Origin: JALOKP01 sp963800865
Lineage (GTDB): Bacteria > Acidobacteriota > Polarisedimenticolia > J045
Direction: 5' to 3'
DNA: 64,000 bases
Assembly (NCBI GenBank): GCA_963800865.1
Contig: CAWDCL010000002.1
Span: 124,001-188,000 of the forward strand
Every line of letters starts with the position of its first letter. Within the stretch, counting starts at the first letter, position 1. Positions 1 through 8,966 of this stretch are shown here, one piece after another. The position numbers and the translations under genes are program-made. The notes below the pieces were generated by a model, which was not told the DNA's origin, did not search any database, and worked only from the letters and a program-made list of their open reading frames with translations.

Positions 1-414
1 CGCTTCGACGGCCAGCTCGCCGGTCGCGCCGGTGATCTCGCGCAGCGGCACCGCCTGGAAGTAGCGCGCGTCGGGCGGCTCGTCCGCAGGACCGATCAGC
101 GGCGGGACGCCGGCGAGCGCCAGCGCCGACGCGGCGTACTCGGCCGCCGCGTCGAGCCCGCGGCTGCCCAGCCCGCGCCCCTCGAGCGCGGGCGACGCGA
201 GGAACCGGATGCGCGCCGCGAGGGCCTCGGCCCGGATCGCCGCGAGAGCCGCCGCGACGGGCGCGGGCGGCGCTTCGGCCGGACCGGCGAGCACGAAGTC
301 CCGGGCGACGTCCGGTTGCGGCGCGGCCTCCGCGCCGGCGGCGGCGGCCGGCGCACCGGCCCACGCGATGGAGCCGGGAACCAGGACGCAGAGCAGCGTG
401 ACGAGCGATCGCAT
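1..414 (-). CDS. M28-type metallopeptidase, N-terminal part (cut by window edge)
   Basis: The gene starts at ATG 414 and runs off the left edge, leaving 138 codons. A signal peptide (MRSLVTLLCVLVPGSIAWAG) points to export. After it comes the stretch typical of secreted M28 aminopeptidases: AEALAARIRFLAS, then ALEGRGLGSRGLDAAAEY, then a YFQAVPLRE motif. The zinc ligands would lie further left and are not visible, so activity cannot be judged. It begins 13 bases after the M14 peptidase gene on the same strand and is probably the last visible gene of that operon. The family call rests on this N-terminal pattern only. Confidence 0.7.
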   Translation of the reverse strand, partial: MRSLVTLLCVLVPGSIAWAGAPAAAAGAEAAPQPDVARDFVLAGPAEAPPAPVAAALAAIRAEALAARIRFLASPALEGRGLGSRGLDAAAEYAASALALAGVPPLIGPADEPPDARYFQAVPLREITGATGELAVEA

Positions 415-427
415 CGTGTGCCGTCCT

Positions 428-1925
428 TTACCGCGACATGACGCGGACGATCGGAAGCGCCGCCCCCGTCGCGGCGTGCTTCCGGAATCGCGGGTACTGG
501 TAGACGCCGTACAGCGCCGCCGGCTCGAGCACCAGCGCCGCGCGCACCGCCGCTTCGCCTTCCAGCGGGACCCAGAGCGTCCCGGCGGGCAGCTCTTCCG
601 CGGCCGCCGCCCGGCACTGCACGATCTGCCGTCCCTCGTAGCGCGAGTAGAGGTCGTCGAACTGCTCCTCGAGGCGCAGCAGGTCGCACCGCTGGACGCC
701 GGACGGTCCGCGGCGCGCTCAGCGTCTCGAACGGGATCCCCTGGCGCTCCAGCACCAGCGCGTAGTCCGCCGCGGCGCGCGGCTCGATCGCGTAGCCGAG
801 CGGGGCGGGAGGCGCCGTCTTGACCGCCACCGTGGTCATCATGTTCGCGGTCGGGATCTTCAGGGTCTCGCCCGTGGCGGCGACGAGGACCGGGAACTCT
901 GTGATCGTGAAGGCCGGGTTCACCCACAGGTAGTTGGTCGGGATGAAGCGCGGCGGCGGCCGCGCCCGCGACGCCTCGACCGCCGCGAGGTCCTCGGCGC
1001 GGTGGGCCGCCTCGTCGATGAAGCGCCAGAGCAGGACGAGGTACGCATCGACCCGGCTCGCGAGATCGGCCGGCGTCGCGCCGGGCCCGCGCCGAACCCC
1101 GGCCTCGATGATGAACGACAGCCCGCCGTACATCCCGACCGCGTTGAGGCCGCCGTCGATGTCCGGGGCCGAGTGCCGCTGCTCCTCGTCGGGCGGCAGG
1201 CCGCCGACCGAGTAGCGCAGGAACGGGTGGCCCGCGGCCGCTTCGGGGGCGGCGGAGTCGCGGACCCAGCGCTCGGCGGCCGCGATCACCGCGGGGTCGA
1301 ACAGCGGGTTGTTGAGGCTGTCCATCGTGATCTCGGGCCAGGCGATCCAGCCGCGCTCGCGGCGCTCGTCCGAGTCGCGCGCGAACTCGTGGCAGTCGAC
1401 GGCGAGCTGCGGGCGCACCCGCCGCACCACGCGGTGGAGCGCCTGCGTCTCCGGCTGCTCGAGCACGATGTGATCGCGGTTGAGGTCGGCGCCCGCGGCG
1501 TTGCGGCGCGTGCCGGCCTCCGCCCCGTCGGGGTTCATCATCGGCAGGATCCAGAGGTCGATCCCGGCAGGAAGCCGTTCGGGGCGGCGCGCGATCTCGC
1601 GGATCAGGTACAGCAGGGCGTCCTTGCCCGAGACCTCGTCGCCGTGCTGCTGGGCGTAGTAGAGGATCCGGAACGACGGGTTGCCGCCGCGCGTCGCGTG
1701 CACCAGGTAGACCGCACGGCCCTCGGCGGTCCGGGCCTCCACCGACACGCTGATCGGTCCCCGGCCGTCGACGCTCGCCAGGAACTTCTCCATCTCGGGG
1801 TAGGAGATCGTGCGCGCCAGCGCGCGGTGGTCCTCGGGGAAGCTCGCGTCCGCCGCGAGAGCGGTCCCGGCCGACAGGATCGGCGCGGCCAGGAGCAGGG
1901 CGTGGAGTACGGCCCGCTTGATCAT
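428..1925 (-). CDS. Secreted M14 zinc carboxypeptidase, interrupted by a +1 shift
   Basis: M14 peptidases cleave C-terminal residues or modified amino acids from peptides, using one zinc ion. The ATG at 1925 begins a signal peptide (MIKRAVLHALLLAAPILSAG). HGDE near residues 94-97 gives the first His and Glu zinc ligands, DCHEF near 190 the second His, and FIIEAGVR supplies the candidate catalytic Glu. The frame is lost near 694-710: ETLSAPRT is followed one frame over by VQRCDLLRLEEQFDDLYSRYEG and then the C-terminus ending PIVRVMSR. The total length equals a whole number of codons plus one base. One extra C in GTCCGGC would explain it. It lies 14 bases after the amidohydrolase and 13 before the M28 gene. 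Confidence 0.8.
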
Positions 1926-1939
1926 CGGAGTCGATCTCC

Positions 1940-2843
1940 TCACTGGAACCCGTAGACGCGCGCGGCGTTGTCGTGGAACACGGCCTGCCAGTGCTCGCGC
2001 GGGATCGCCTTCCGGAACGCGCGCAGGTACGGCTCCATCCGGACCAGCGGCCAGTCGGTCCCGAACATCAGCTTCTTCGGGTCGGCGACGTACTCGAAGA
2101 GCCAGCGCACCGGCGCGACGAGCTGGGTCTCGACGATCTCCGGGGAGCGCGACGCGAGGTCCCCGATCAGGAACGCCGAGCCGTCGATCACGACGTTCGG
2201 GTTCTTGTAGGCCACCTCGGCCGCCGACTGGATCCAGGGATTGCCGGCGTGCGCCAGGACGAACGTGACGTTCGGATGGTCGACCGCCACCTCGTCGATC
2301 GTCAGCGGGTCGGCGTACTTCAGCTTGGCCTTGCGCGAGTCGGTGTCGCCGGTGTGGAAGACGACGGGGACGCGGAACCGCTCGGCCAGGCGGTAGGCCG
2401 GCTCGTAGGCCGGGTCGTAGGCGTACTGGTGGACGTAGCCGAGGTAGATCTTGATGCACCGGTACCGGCCGGAGGCGAGGTCGGCCTCGAGCTTCTGCTC
2501 GTCCACCACCGCGTCGAGGCCGACGCAGTGGACGACGTGCAGGTCGCCGAGGTCGGCGTAGGCGTCGCCGGGGTGGTTCATCGACACCGCGCCGACGACG
2601 TGGTTGCGCTTCATCTCGTCGGCGAGGCCTGCGCGGCTGTCCATGACCTTGCTGTCGGGATCGAGCGCGTCGTAGAAGTTGGTGTGGACGTGCGCGTCGA
2701 TGACGGCGAGCGGGGTGGCCGTCTCGCCGCCCGTGCGAGCAGCCCCCGTGGAAGCGCAGCCGGTCGCCGCGGCGGCGAGGGCCAGCCCGGCAAGAGCGCA
2801 GCGCAGGGGCAGTCGTTCTCGCGCCCGTCCTCCCGGCCCGCAT
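1940..2843 (-). CDS. Amidohydrolase-family (TIM-barrel) lipoprotein, 5' end unclear
   Basis: This is an amidohydrolase-2-like metal-dependent hydrolase. IDAHVHTNF gives the HxH metal pair, VVFHTGDTD and LAHAGNPW give later His ligands, and FGTDWP gives the catalytic Asp. Before it is a lipoprotein-like stretch, ALAGLALAAAATGC, so the enzyme is probably lipid-anchored in the envelope. No ATG, GTG or TTG opens this frame ahead of the lipobox. An ATG at 2843, overlapping the stop of the YfcC gene (TGATG), lies one frame off, and the span is a whole number of codons plus one base. Either one extra base lies between about 2790 and 2843 or a CTG is used. Without correction only the part from 2644 would be called. 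The substrate is unknown. Confidence 0.72.
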
Positions 2844-4261
2844 CAGAACGGGCCCCAGTTCAGCAGCACCGGCGGGATCAGCAGCAGCAGGCTCAGCACC
2901 ATCAGCACCAGCATCAGCGGCAGGAACCAGCGCGCCCACTTCTCCCACGGGATCCGGGCCATCCCGAGGACCCCCATCGTCACGGCCGAGGTCGGCAGGA
3001 TCGGGTTGATGAACTCGCAGAGCTGGAAGGCGTAGACCATCGTCTGGCGCGTCAGGCCGACGAGGTCGGCCAGCGGCGCCATGATCGGCATCGTCAGCGC
3101 CGCCTGCGCCGTGCCGGAGTGGATGAAGAAGTTGATCCCCGACTGCACCAGGAACATCAGCCGGGCCGCCATCACCCTCGGCAGGCCCGAGATCGCCTGC
3201 GAGCTGGCGAAGAGGATGGTGTCGAGGACCTGCCCCTCGCGCGCGATGATCAGCAGCGCGCGGCCGCAGGCGATGATCATCACGACCGTCACCATGTCCC
3301 GGGCGCCGGCGACGAAGCTGGCGGCGATCCGGTTCGGGCCCAGCCCCGCGACCGCCCCCATGACGAGCCCCATCGCGAGGAACAGCGCGCCGATCTCCTC
3401 GATGAACCACTGCTCCTTGAGGATCCCCCAGACCAGGATCCCCATGCACACGGCGAAGATCGTCAGCACGGCGGCGTGCCGCGCGGTCCAGGCCGGCACG
3501 GCGCCGTTGTGCGGGTCCTCAGGCTTCTCCCGGGCGCGGTCCAGCTCGTAGACCGGGCTCGACTCCGGATGCTTCTTCACCCGCGCCGCGTAGACCATCA
3601 CCCAGGTGACGATCACCGCCGTGCCGATGAACCAGGTGAGCACCCGGTAGCCCAGCCCGGAGTAGAGCGGCAGCCCCGCGAGCCCCTGCGCGATGCCGAC
3701 CGTGAACGGGTTGAAGAACGCGGCGGCGAAGCCGGCGGCGGCGCCGAGGAACGGGATCGACACGCCGACGATCGAGTCGTAGCCCAGCGACAGCGAGAGC
3801 GGGACGAAGATCAGGACGAACGGGATCGTCTCCTCGGCCATGCCGAAGACGGAGCCGGCGAGCGAGAAGATGACCATCAGGACGGGGATCGTCAGCTTCT
3901 CCATCGCCGGGTGCGCGGCGAGGGCGGCCGTGATCCGCCGGATCGCGAAGTCGATCGAGCCGGTGGCCTGGATCACGTTGAACGCGCCGCCGATGACGAA
4001 CAGGAAGGCGATGATCAGCGCCCCGTCGAGGAACCCCTTGAGGGGCGAGGTCAGCAGCCACTGCGGCCCCAGCAGGTGCTTCTCGACCTGCTGGTAGGTC
4101 CCGGGGACCGTCACCATCCGGCCGTCCTTGTCGACGCGCTCGTAGGTCCCCGAGGGGATCACCCACGAGAGCGCGAGGACCAGCACGATCAGCGACCCCA
4201 CGATCACCAGGGTGTGCGGCATGCGGAAGCGGCCCTTGTCGTTCGGTGACGCGTCGGCCAT
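2843..4261 (-). CDS. YfcC family membrane carrier (DcuC-like)
   Basis: This protein of 472 residues has about a dozen hydrophobic segments. It matches the YfcC/C4-dicarboxylate anaerobic carrier family, whose members are predicted to move amino acids, dipeptides or dicarboxylates across the inner membrane. Recognisable stretches are GGAFNVIQATG, FGMAEETIPFV, GAAAGFAAAFFNPFTVGIAQ and, near the C-terminus, INPILPTSAVTMGVLGMARIPW. The ATG at 4261 is chosen because GGAGA precedes it by a good distance; a longer frame to 4300 exists but lacks a site. It lies between the serine hydrolase and the amidohydrolase in the leftward operon, so it probably imports a product of the surrounding peptidases. 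Confidence 0.85.
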   Translation of the reverse strand: MADASPNDKGRFRMPHTLVIVGSLIVLVLALSWVIPSGTYERVDKDGRMVTVPGTYQQVEKHLLGPQWLLTSPLKGFLDGALIIAFLFVIGGAFNVIQATGSIDFAIRRITAALAAHPAMEKLTIPVLMVIFSLAGSVFGMAEETIPFVLIFVPLSLSLGYDSIVGVSIPFLGAAAGFAAAFFNPFTVGIAQGLAGLPLYSGLGYRVLTWFIGTAVIVTWVMVYAARVKKHPESSPVYELDRAREKPEDPHNGAVPAWTARHAAVLTIFAVCMGILVWGILKEQWFIEEIGALFLAMGLVMGAVAGLGPNRIAASFVAGARDMVTVVMIIACGRALLIIAREGQVLDTILFASSQAISGLPRVMAARLMFLVQSGINFFIHSGTAQAALTMPIMAPLADLVGLTRQTMVYAFQLCEFINPILPTSAVTMGVLGMARIPWEKWARWFLPLMLVLMVLSLLLLIPPVLLNWGPF

Positions 4262-4337
4262 CGGTCGGTCTCCTGATCCCTGCTGGTGGTGCCGTGTCAA
4301 CCTTCGTTGCGATCCGGGTACCGGTCGCGCTGCGGCC

Positions 4338-5888
4338 TCACAGGTCCCCGACCGCGCTGATCAGGCGGGTCCAGAGCTCCCCGCCGCCGGCGCCGTTGGT
4401 CATGATGACGATTCCCGAGCCCCGCGTGGGGGAGAACTGGCTGTAGCACCGGAAACCCGTCCGGTTGGAGCCGCTGTGGTAGACGATGTCGCCGGCCGCG
4501 GTCGTGTTGATACCCCACCCGAGCCCCCAGAAGGTCTCCAGCCCCCGGGCCCGGCCGGGGCGCTGGATCGGTTCCCTCGCGTCGGCCTCGACCTGGTGCG
4601 CGAGCATCGCCTCGCGCGAGCGCCGCGAGAGCGACCAGGGCGCGGAGCGGTCCGGCTTCATGATCGCGACCAGGAACCGCGCGTACTCCTCGGGCGTCGT
4701 GACCAGCGAGTAGGCGGCGTTGGCGTGCGTGTACTTCGCCCGCGGCAGGACGCTCCCGTCCTCGGCGTGGCCGGTGGCCAGCTTCGGGTCGAGTTCCGCG
4801 GTCCAGGCGAAGCTGGTCGATTTCAGTCCCAGCGGGGCGAACAGGGTCCGCTGCGCGTGCACTTCGAGCGGCTCGCCGGTGACCTGCTCGACCACCCGCT
4901 GCAGGTAGAAGATCCCCTCGCCCGAGTAGCCGAACCGCGAGCCCGGCGGGAACAGGACCGGGAGCGGCCCTTCCCGCTCCTCGTCCCCCTTGCGCCAGTT
5001 CGGGAAGCCGGAGGTGTGCGAGAGGACCATGCGGGCGGTGATCCGTCGGCGCTCGGGCTGGTCGGGCAGGGCCGGCTCGTCGTAGTAGTCGACGAGCGGC
5101 CGGTCGAGCTTGAGCTTCCCCTCGTCGACGAGCTTGAGCACCGTCCAGGCGAAGACCGGCTTGGTCATCGACGCGGCCTCGAAGAGGGTCGCGTTCGTCA
5201 CGGGCTCGCGCGTCGCCGCGTCGGCGACGCCGTAGCCCTTCGACCAGGCGACCTGGCCGTCGCGGATCAGCGCGATCGACACGCCGGGGACGTGGAGCTC
5301 CTCCATCAGGAGCGGCGTGAGCCGCTCGATCGTCGCGACCGTCGCTTCCCAGTCGGGCGCCCGGGCGCTCCCCGCCGGATCGATCGCGGCGAGCGCCCAC
5401 GCCGCGCCGCCGCGCACGTCGGCGTCCGCGTCGTGGAGCGACTCGCGCAGGGCCGGCAGGGCGTCCCGCCCGGAGGGGGCGCCCGGGCCGTCGCCTGCGG
5501 CACCACCGATCGAGCCGAGCGCGATCGCCGCGCAGTAGCGGACGTCGGCGTTGGTGTCGCCGAGGGCCCGCACCAGCGCGGGCACCGCCGGCCGCGCGCC
5601 GGGTCCGACCTTGCCGAGCGCGATCGCCGCACACCAGCGGACGTTCTCCCGCGGGTCCTCCAGCGCGCGCACGAGGGCGGGGACGCTGGCCGCACCGATC
5701 CGGCCCAGCGCGTTCGTCGCCTCGCCGTTGACGTACGGATCGGCGTCCGCCAGCGCCGCGATCAGCGCGGGCACGGCGTCGCCGGCCGCCGGGCGCTCGC
5801 CGGCGGGGGCCTGGCCCGCGAAGCTCAGCGCCGCGCCGAAGGCGATCGCGAGGCCGGCCGCGAAACGTCGTGCGAAGCGGTTGCCCAT
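4338..5888 (-). CDS. HEAT-repeat plus serine beta-lactamase/penicillin-binding-like hydrolase fusion
   Basis: This exported protein of 516 residues joins two modules. Residues about 35-160 form HEAT/PBS-type repeats (DPRENVRWCAAIALGKVG, DTNADVRYCAAIALGSIG). The rest is a class C beta-lactamase-type serine hydrolase (PF00144) with SMTK as the SxxK nucleophile motif, YSG in the second-motif position and HSG in place of KTG. Such enzymes include esterases, D-aminopeptidases and D,D-peptidases; the exact substrate cannot be read. A signal peptide (MGNRFARRFAAGLAIAFGAALSFAG) and a GGAGAG ribosome site support the ATG at 5888. It lies 43 bases after the PLP lyase gene, in the same operon. Confidence 0.85.
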   Translation of the reverse strand: MGNRFARRFAAGLAIAFGAALSFAGQAPAGERPAAGDAVPALIAALADADPYVNGEATNALGRIGAASVPALVRALEDPRENVRWCAAIALGKVGPGARPAVPALVRALGDTNADVRYCAAIALGSIGGAAGDGPGAPSGRDALPALRESLHDADADVRGGAAWALAAIDPAGSARAPDWEATVATIERLTPLLMEELHVPGVSIALIRDGQVAWSKGYGVADAATREPVTNATLFEAASMTKPVFAWTVLKLVDEGKLKLDRPLVDYYDEPALPDQPERRRITARMVLSHTSGFPNWRKGDEEREGPLPVLFPPGSRFGYSGEGIFYLQRVVEQVTGEPLEVHAQRTLFAPLGLKSTSFAWTAELDPKLATGHAEDGSVLPRAKYTHANAAYSLVTTPEEYARFLVAIMKPDRSAPWSLSRRSREAMLAHQVEADAREPIQRPGRARGLETFWGLGWGINTTAAGDIVYHSGSNRTGFRCYSQFSPTRGSGIVIMTNGAGGGELWTRLISAVGDL

Positions 5889-5931
5889 GCTCTCCTCGGC
5901 GATCGCCCGGGGCGGGCGGGGTCGGTGTCGG

Positions 5932-6974
5932 CTACGCGGAGCGGGGAGGGATCTTCGTGAGCGCCGCCGCGTCCTGGAACGCACTTCCGGAGGCGAACAG
6001 GATCGGCAGGCCGCCCGTGTGAAGGAAGACGGTCGGCACCGAGCGGTCGATCGCTCCGCGCCGCGCGAGATCGAACAGGCCGGCCATCGCCTTGCCGGTG
6101 TAGGTCGGATCGAGCAGCAGCCCCTCGAGCCGCGCGCAGGCGAGGATCGCCTCCTTCCCCGCGGCCGTCGCGACGCCGTAGCTCTCGAAGGTGTCGTCGT
6201 AGCACTCGACGTCCGATTCCGGCAGCGCTCCCGCGAGACCCAGCAGGCGCGCGCTCTCCTCGACGATCTCGGCCGTCCGCCGCGCGATCGCGCCCGCCGG
6301 GCGCGACACGCTGATCCCGATCACCCGCGCGCCGGGCAGGAAGAGCCGCGCGCCGAGGTGCAGGCCGGCGAGCGTCCCGCACGAGCCGACGGCGGTGAGG
6401 ACCTGCACCGGGCCGGCCGCCGTGGGCGCCGAGCTGCGCGGCCAGCTCCCGCACGGCGCGCACGTAGCCGAGCGCCCCGGCGCCGGTGCTGCCGCCGATC
6501 GGCAGCGCGTACGGCCGGCGCCCCTCGCGGCGGAGCTGCTCGACCCAGCGGTCCATCTCGGCGGTCATCGCGTCGTTGTCGTCGTCGTCCACCATGAAGC
6601 GGATCTCGGCGCCGAGCAGGACGTCGAGCAGCGCATTCCCCGCGACCTCGACGAGGTCCGGCCCGCCGAGGACGAGCTTTGCGTCGAGGCCCAGCCGGCG
6701 GGCGGCGGCGGCGGTCATCGCGGCGTGATTGGACTGCGCGCCGCCGACGGTGACGACGACGTCGCACCCCTCCGCGAGGATCGCGGGGAAGATGTACTCC
6801 AGCTTCCTGGCCTTGTTGCCCGCCGAGTCCGAGTCCGGTCGTGTCGTCGCGCTTGACGAGGAGCCGCGAGAGCCCGAGGTGACCGGCGAGGCGGCGGGCC
6901 TCCTGCAGCGGGGTGGGGAGCGCCGCCAGCTCGATCCGGGGAACCGCGTCGAGCCGCTCTCCCGGCGTGCTCAT
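5932..6974 (-). CDS. PLP-dependent D-cysteine desulfhydrase/ACC deaminase-like lyase, two +1 shifts
   Basis: This family (fold type II PLP enzymes) releases ammonia from D-cysteine, ACC or related amino acids. The N-terminus reads AALPTPLQEARRLAGHLG and RLLVKRDDTTGLGLGG. The next frame continues NKARKLEYIFPAILAEG, which carries the PLP-binding Lys. Then comes GYVRAVRELAAQLGAHG, and a third frame gives GPVQVLTAVGSCGTLAGLHLG (phosphate-binding loop) through HTGGLPILF. The shifts lie at about 6815-6824 (one extra G in GGGC) and 6411-6424 (one extra G in GGCGGCC). The length is a whole number of codons plus two. It starts 20 bases after the M20 peptidase gene, which suggests amino-acid breakdown after peptide cleavage. 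Confidence 0.78.
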
Positions 6975-6994
6975 CGTCGGGGCTCCGCCGCCGC

Positions 6995-8086
6995 TCAGGA
7001 CAGCAGCGCGAGCGCGAGCGCGGCGCCCTTGTCGAGGTCCTCGAGCAGGATGAACTCGTCGTTGCCGTGCGGGTTCTGGGCGCCGATGCCCAGGTTGATC
7101 GCCGGCAGGCCGCGCGCGTTGAGCGAGTTGGCGTCGGAGCCGCCCGCCGAGACGCGCGGCGCCGGCTCGAGCCCGACCGCGCGGAGCGCCGCGGCCACGC
7201 GCCCGAACAGCGCGCTCGACTCGTCCACGGTGTAGGGCATGAAGTCCCACTCCGCGCGGAACTCGAGCGTGGCGCCCGCGCGCGCCGCTTCTTCCTCGAA
7301 GCAGGCGCGGAACCGGCCGACCAGTTCCTCGACGCGGGCCGGGTGCACGGACCGCACCTCCGCGTCGAGGCTCGTCTCCTCGGGGACGACGTTGGTCGCG
7401 GAGCCGCCGCGGATGATCCCGACGTTGGCGGTCGTTTCGTCGTCGATCCGGCCCAGCGGGAGGCGCGCGATCGCCTTCGCGGCGACCGCGATCGCGCTGA
7501 TCCCCTTCTCCGGGGCGATCCCGGAGTGCGAGGCGCGCCCGTGCACGGTGGCCAGCACGTGCTGGCAGCCGTACGAGCGGCAGATGAAGTTGCCGGGGCG
7601 CAGCGACGAGTCGAAGAGGACCGCGCCCGTGATCGCCGGGTCGAAGCGGATGGCGGCCGAGCCGGCGAGCGTCGTCTCCTCGCAGATCGTGAAGCCGAGC
7701 GTGAAGTCCGGCCGGCCGCGGCCGCCGCGCAGCGCCTGTTCGGCGGCGTGGAGCAGCATCGCGATCCCGGCCCGGTCGTCGACCCCCAGGACCGTGGTCC
7801 CGTCCGAGGTGATGCGGTCGGCGTGGACGATCGGGCGGCTCTGCCCCGACGGCCGGGCGGTGTCCATGTGGGACATCAGGACCAGGTCGCCGCCCCGGCC
7901 GGCCCGGGCCACGAGGTTCCCGCAGTTCCCGCCGGCCGCGAGGTGCGCGTCGTCCTCGCGGACCTCCATCCCGAGCCCTTCGAGGACGCGCCGCACGTGG
8001 TCGGCCACGGCGCGCTCGTTGCCGGAGGTCCCCTCGATGCGCGCGACCTCCAGAAAGGTGTCGATCAGCCGCGGGTCGGTGGCCAT
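6995..8086 (-). CDS. M20 family zinc peptidase (PepT-like)
   Basis: This protein of 363 residues has the M20 metal-binding and catalytic signatures: SHMDTA (first ligand and catalytic Asp), GVDDRAG (bridging Asp), ICEE (catalytic Glu and ligand), plus a dimerisation segment from ATVHGRASHSG. There is no signal peptide, so it should act on imported dipeptides or tripeptides in the cytoplasm. The closest style is peptidase T or other tripeptide/dipeptide hydrolases; a role on beta-aspartyl dipeptides is possible because a cyanophycinase lies nearby. It is the first gene of the leftward operon, and a GGAAGGAG stands unusually close to its ATG. It is divergent from the GntR regulator. Confidence 0.88.
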   Translation of the reverse strand: MATDPRLIDTFLEVARIEGTSGNERAVADHVRRVLEGLGMEVREDDAHLAAGGNCGNLVARAGRGGDLVLMSHMDTARPSGQSRPIVHADRITSDGTTVLGVDDRAGIAMLLHAAEQALRGGRGRPDFTLGFTICEETTLAGSAAIRFDPAITGAVLFDSSLRPGNFICRSYGCQHVLATVHGRASHSGIAPEKGISAIAVAAKAIARLPLGRIDDETTANVGIIRGGSATNVVPEETSLDAEVRSVHPARVEELVGRFRACFEEEAARAGATLEFRAEWDFMPYTVDESSALFGRVAAALRAVGLEPAPRVSAGGSDANSLNARGLPAINLGIGAQNPHGNDEFILLEDLDKGAALALALLS

Positions 8087-8176
8087 CTCCTTCCGCCCTC
8101 CGCCCGGAGGAGCCCGAACGGCGTCGTCTCCGGATCATCGCCTGACTTTCGCCAGGCAGCCCCTTCCGCGGCTCCC

Positions 8177-8206
8177 TTGACGACGCGGACTGGGTTGCAC
8201 TAATGT
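8177..8206 (+). promoter_or_regulatory. Candidate sigma-70 promoter for the GntR-family regulator
   Basis: TTGACG at 8177-8182 and TAATGT at 8201-8206 are separated by 18 bases. The predicted transcript would begin only about 10 bases before the ATG at 8224, which has no clear ribosome site, so a very short leader is likely. The segment lies between divergent operons and is locally AT-richer than its surroundings. Confidence 0.45.
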
Positions 8207-8223
8207 CCAGTTAAGTAAGCATT

Positions 8224-8934
8224 ATGCACAATATAGACGACGCGCCTCAGCGGCAGCAACGGGACTCGCCCGGCCAGCTCCGGCAGTGGGCGGCGGAACG
8301 GCTGCGCGTCGAGATCCTCGAGGGCCGGCTCCCGCCCGGCGAGTGGCTGCGCCAGGAGAAGCTCGCGCGCGCGCTGGGAGTCAGCCAGACGCCGGTCCGC
8401 GAGGCGCTCAAGCAGCTCGCCGCGGAAGGGATCGTCGAGCACGTCCCGTATCGCGGCATCCGGGTCGTCAGCTTCACCCCCGACGACGTCGAGGACTTCT
8501 ACACCGGACGGATCGGCATCGAGGGCCGCGCTGCGCGGTTCGCCGCGCAGCAGATCACGAAGCGCGAACTCGACGAGCTGCGCGAGCTGCACCGGAAGAT
8601 GGCCGCATGCGAGACCCCGCGCGACCTGGCGAACTACCGCGAGATGAACCGGCGCTTTCACCTCGCGATCATCAGGGCGTCCCGGCGCCCCTACCTCGTC
8701 CGTTCGCTCACCCAGCTCTGGACCGCCTTCCCGACGATGCTCTGGGGGATCATCCCGGGCGTCGCGTCGGAGTCGGTGCCGGGGCGGGACGACCCCGACA
8801 CCGCGGAGCACGCGGAGATCATCGCCGCCCTCGCGGTGCACGATCCCGGGCGGGCGGAGCGGGCGATGCAGCTTCACATCGAGTCGGCAGCGAAGGCGCT
8901 CGTCTCCGCGATGCGGGCGGGCGGTTCCAGTTGA
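8224..8934 (+). CDS. GntR family (FadR/FCD subgroup) transcription regulator
   Basis: This DNA-binding regulator of 236 residues senses a small ligand, commonly an organic or amino acid. Residues about 20-85 form the GntR winged helix, with the signature EKLARALGVSQTPVREALKQLAAEGIV split over recognition helix and wing. The FCD ligand domain follows, with metal-site candidates in NRRFHLAII, EHAEIIAAL and MQLHIES. It lies between the leftward peptidase operon and the rightward receptor gene, so it is the natural regulator of both, probably answering to a catabolic product. It ends about 30 bases before the TonB receptor gene. Confidence 0.9.
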   Translation: MHNIDDAPQRQQRDSPGQLRQWAAERLRVEILEGRLPPGEWLRQEKLARALGVSQTPVREALKQLAAEGIVEHVPYRGIRVVSFTPDDVEDFYTGRIGIEGRAARFAAQQITKRELDELRELHRKMAACETPRDLANYREMNRRFHLAIIRASRRPYLVRSLTQLWTAFPTMLWGIIPGVASESVPGRDDPDTAEHAEIIAALAVHDPGRAERAMQLHIESAAKALVSAMRAGGSS

Positions 8935-8966
8935 TCCCACGGGAGGCAGTGCGGGAAGGAGACAGT

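Noticed and set aside
96..3449. A single 1,117-codon minus-strand gene covering the M14 and amidohydrolase region
   Set aside because: It joins parts of separate genes in wrong frames. Only the M14 portion (about 710-1925) is real protein; the rest is Arg/Pro/Gly-rich noise.
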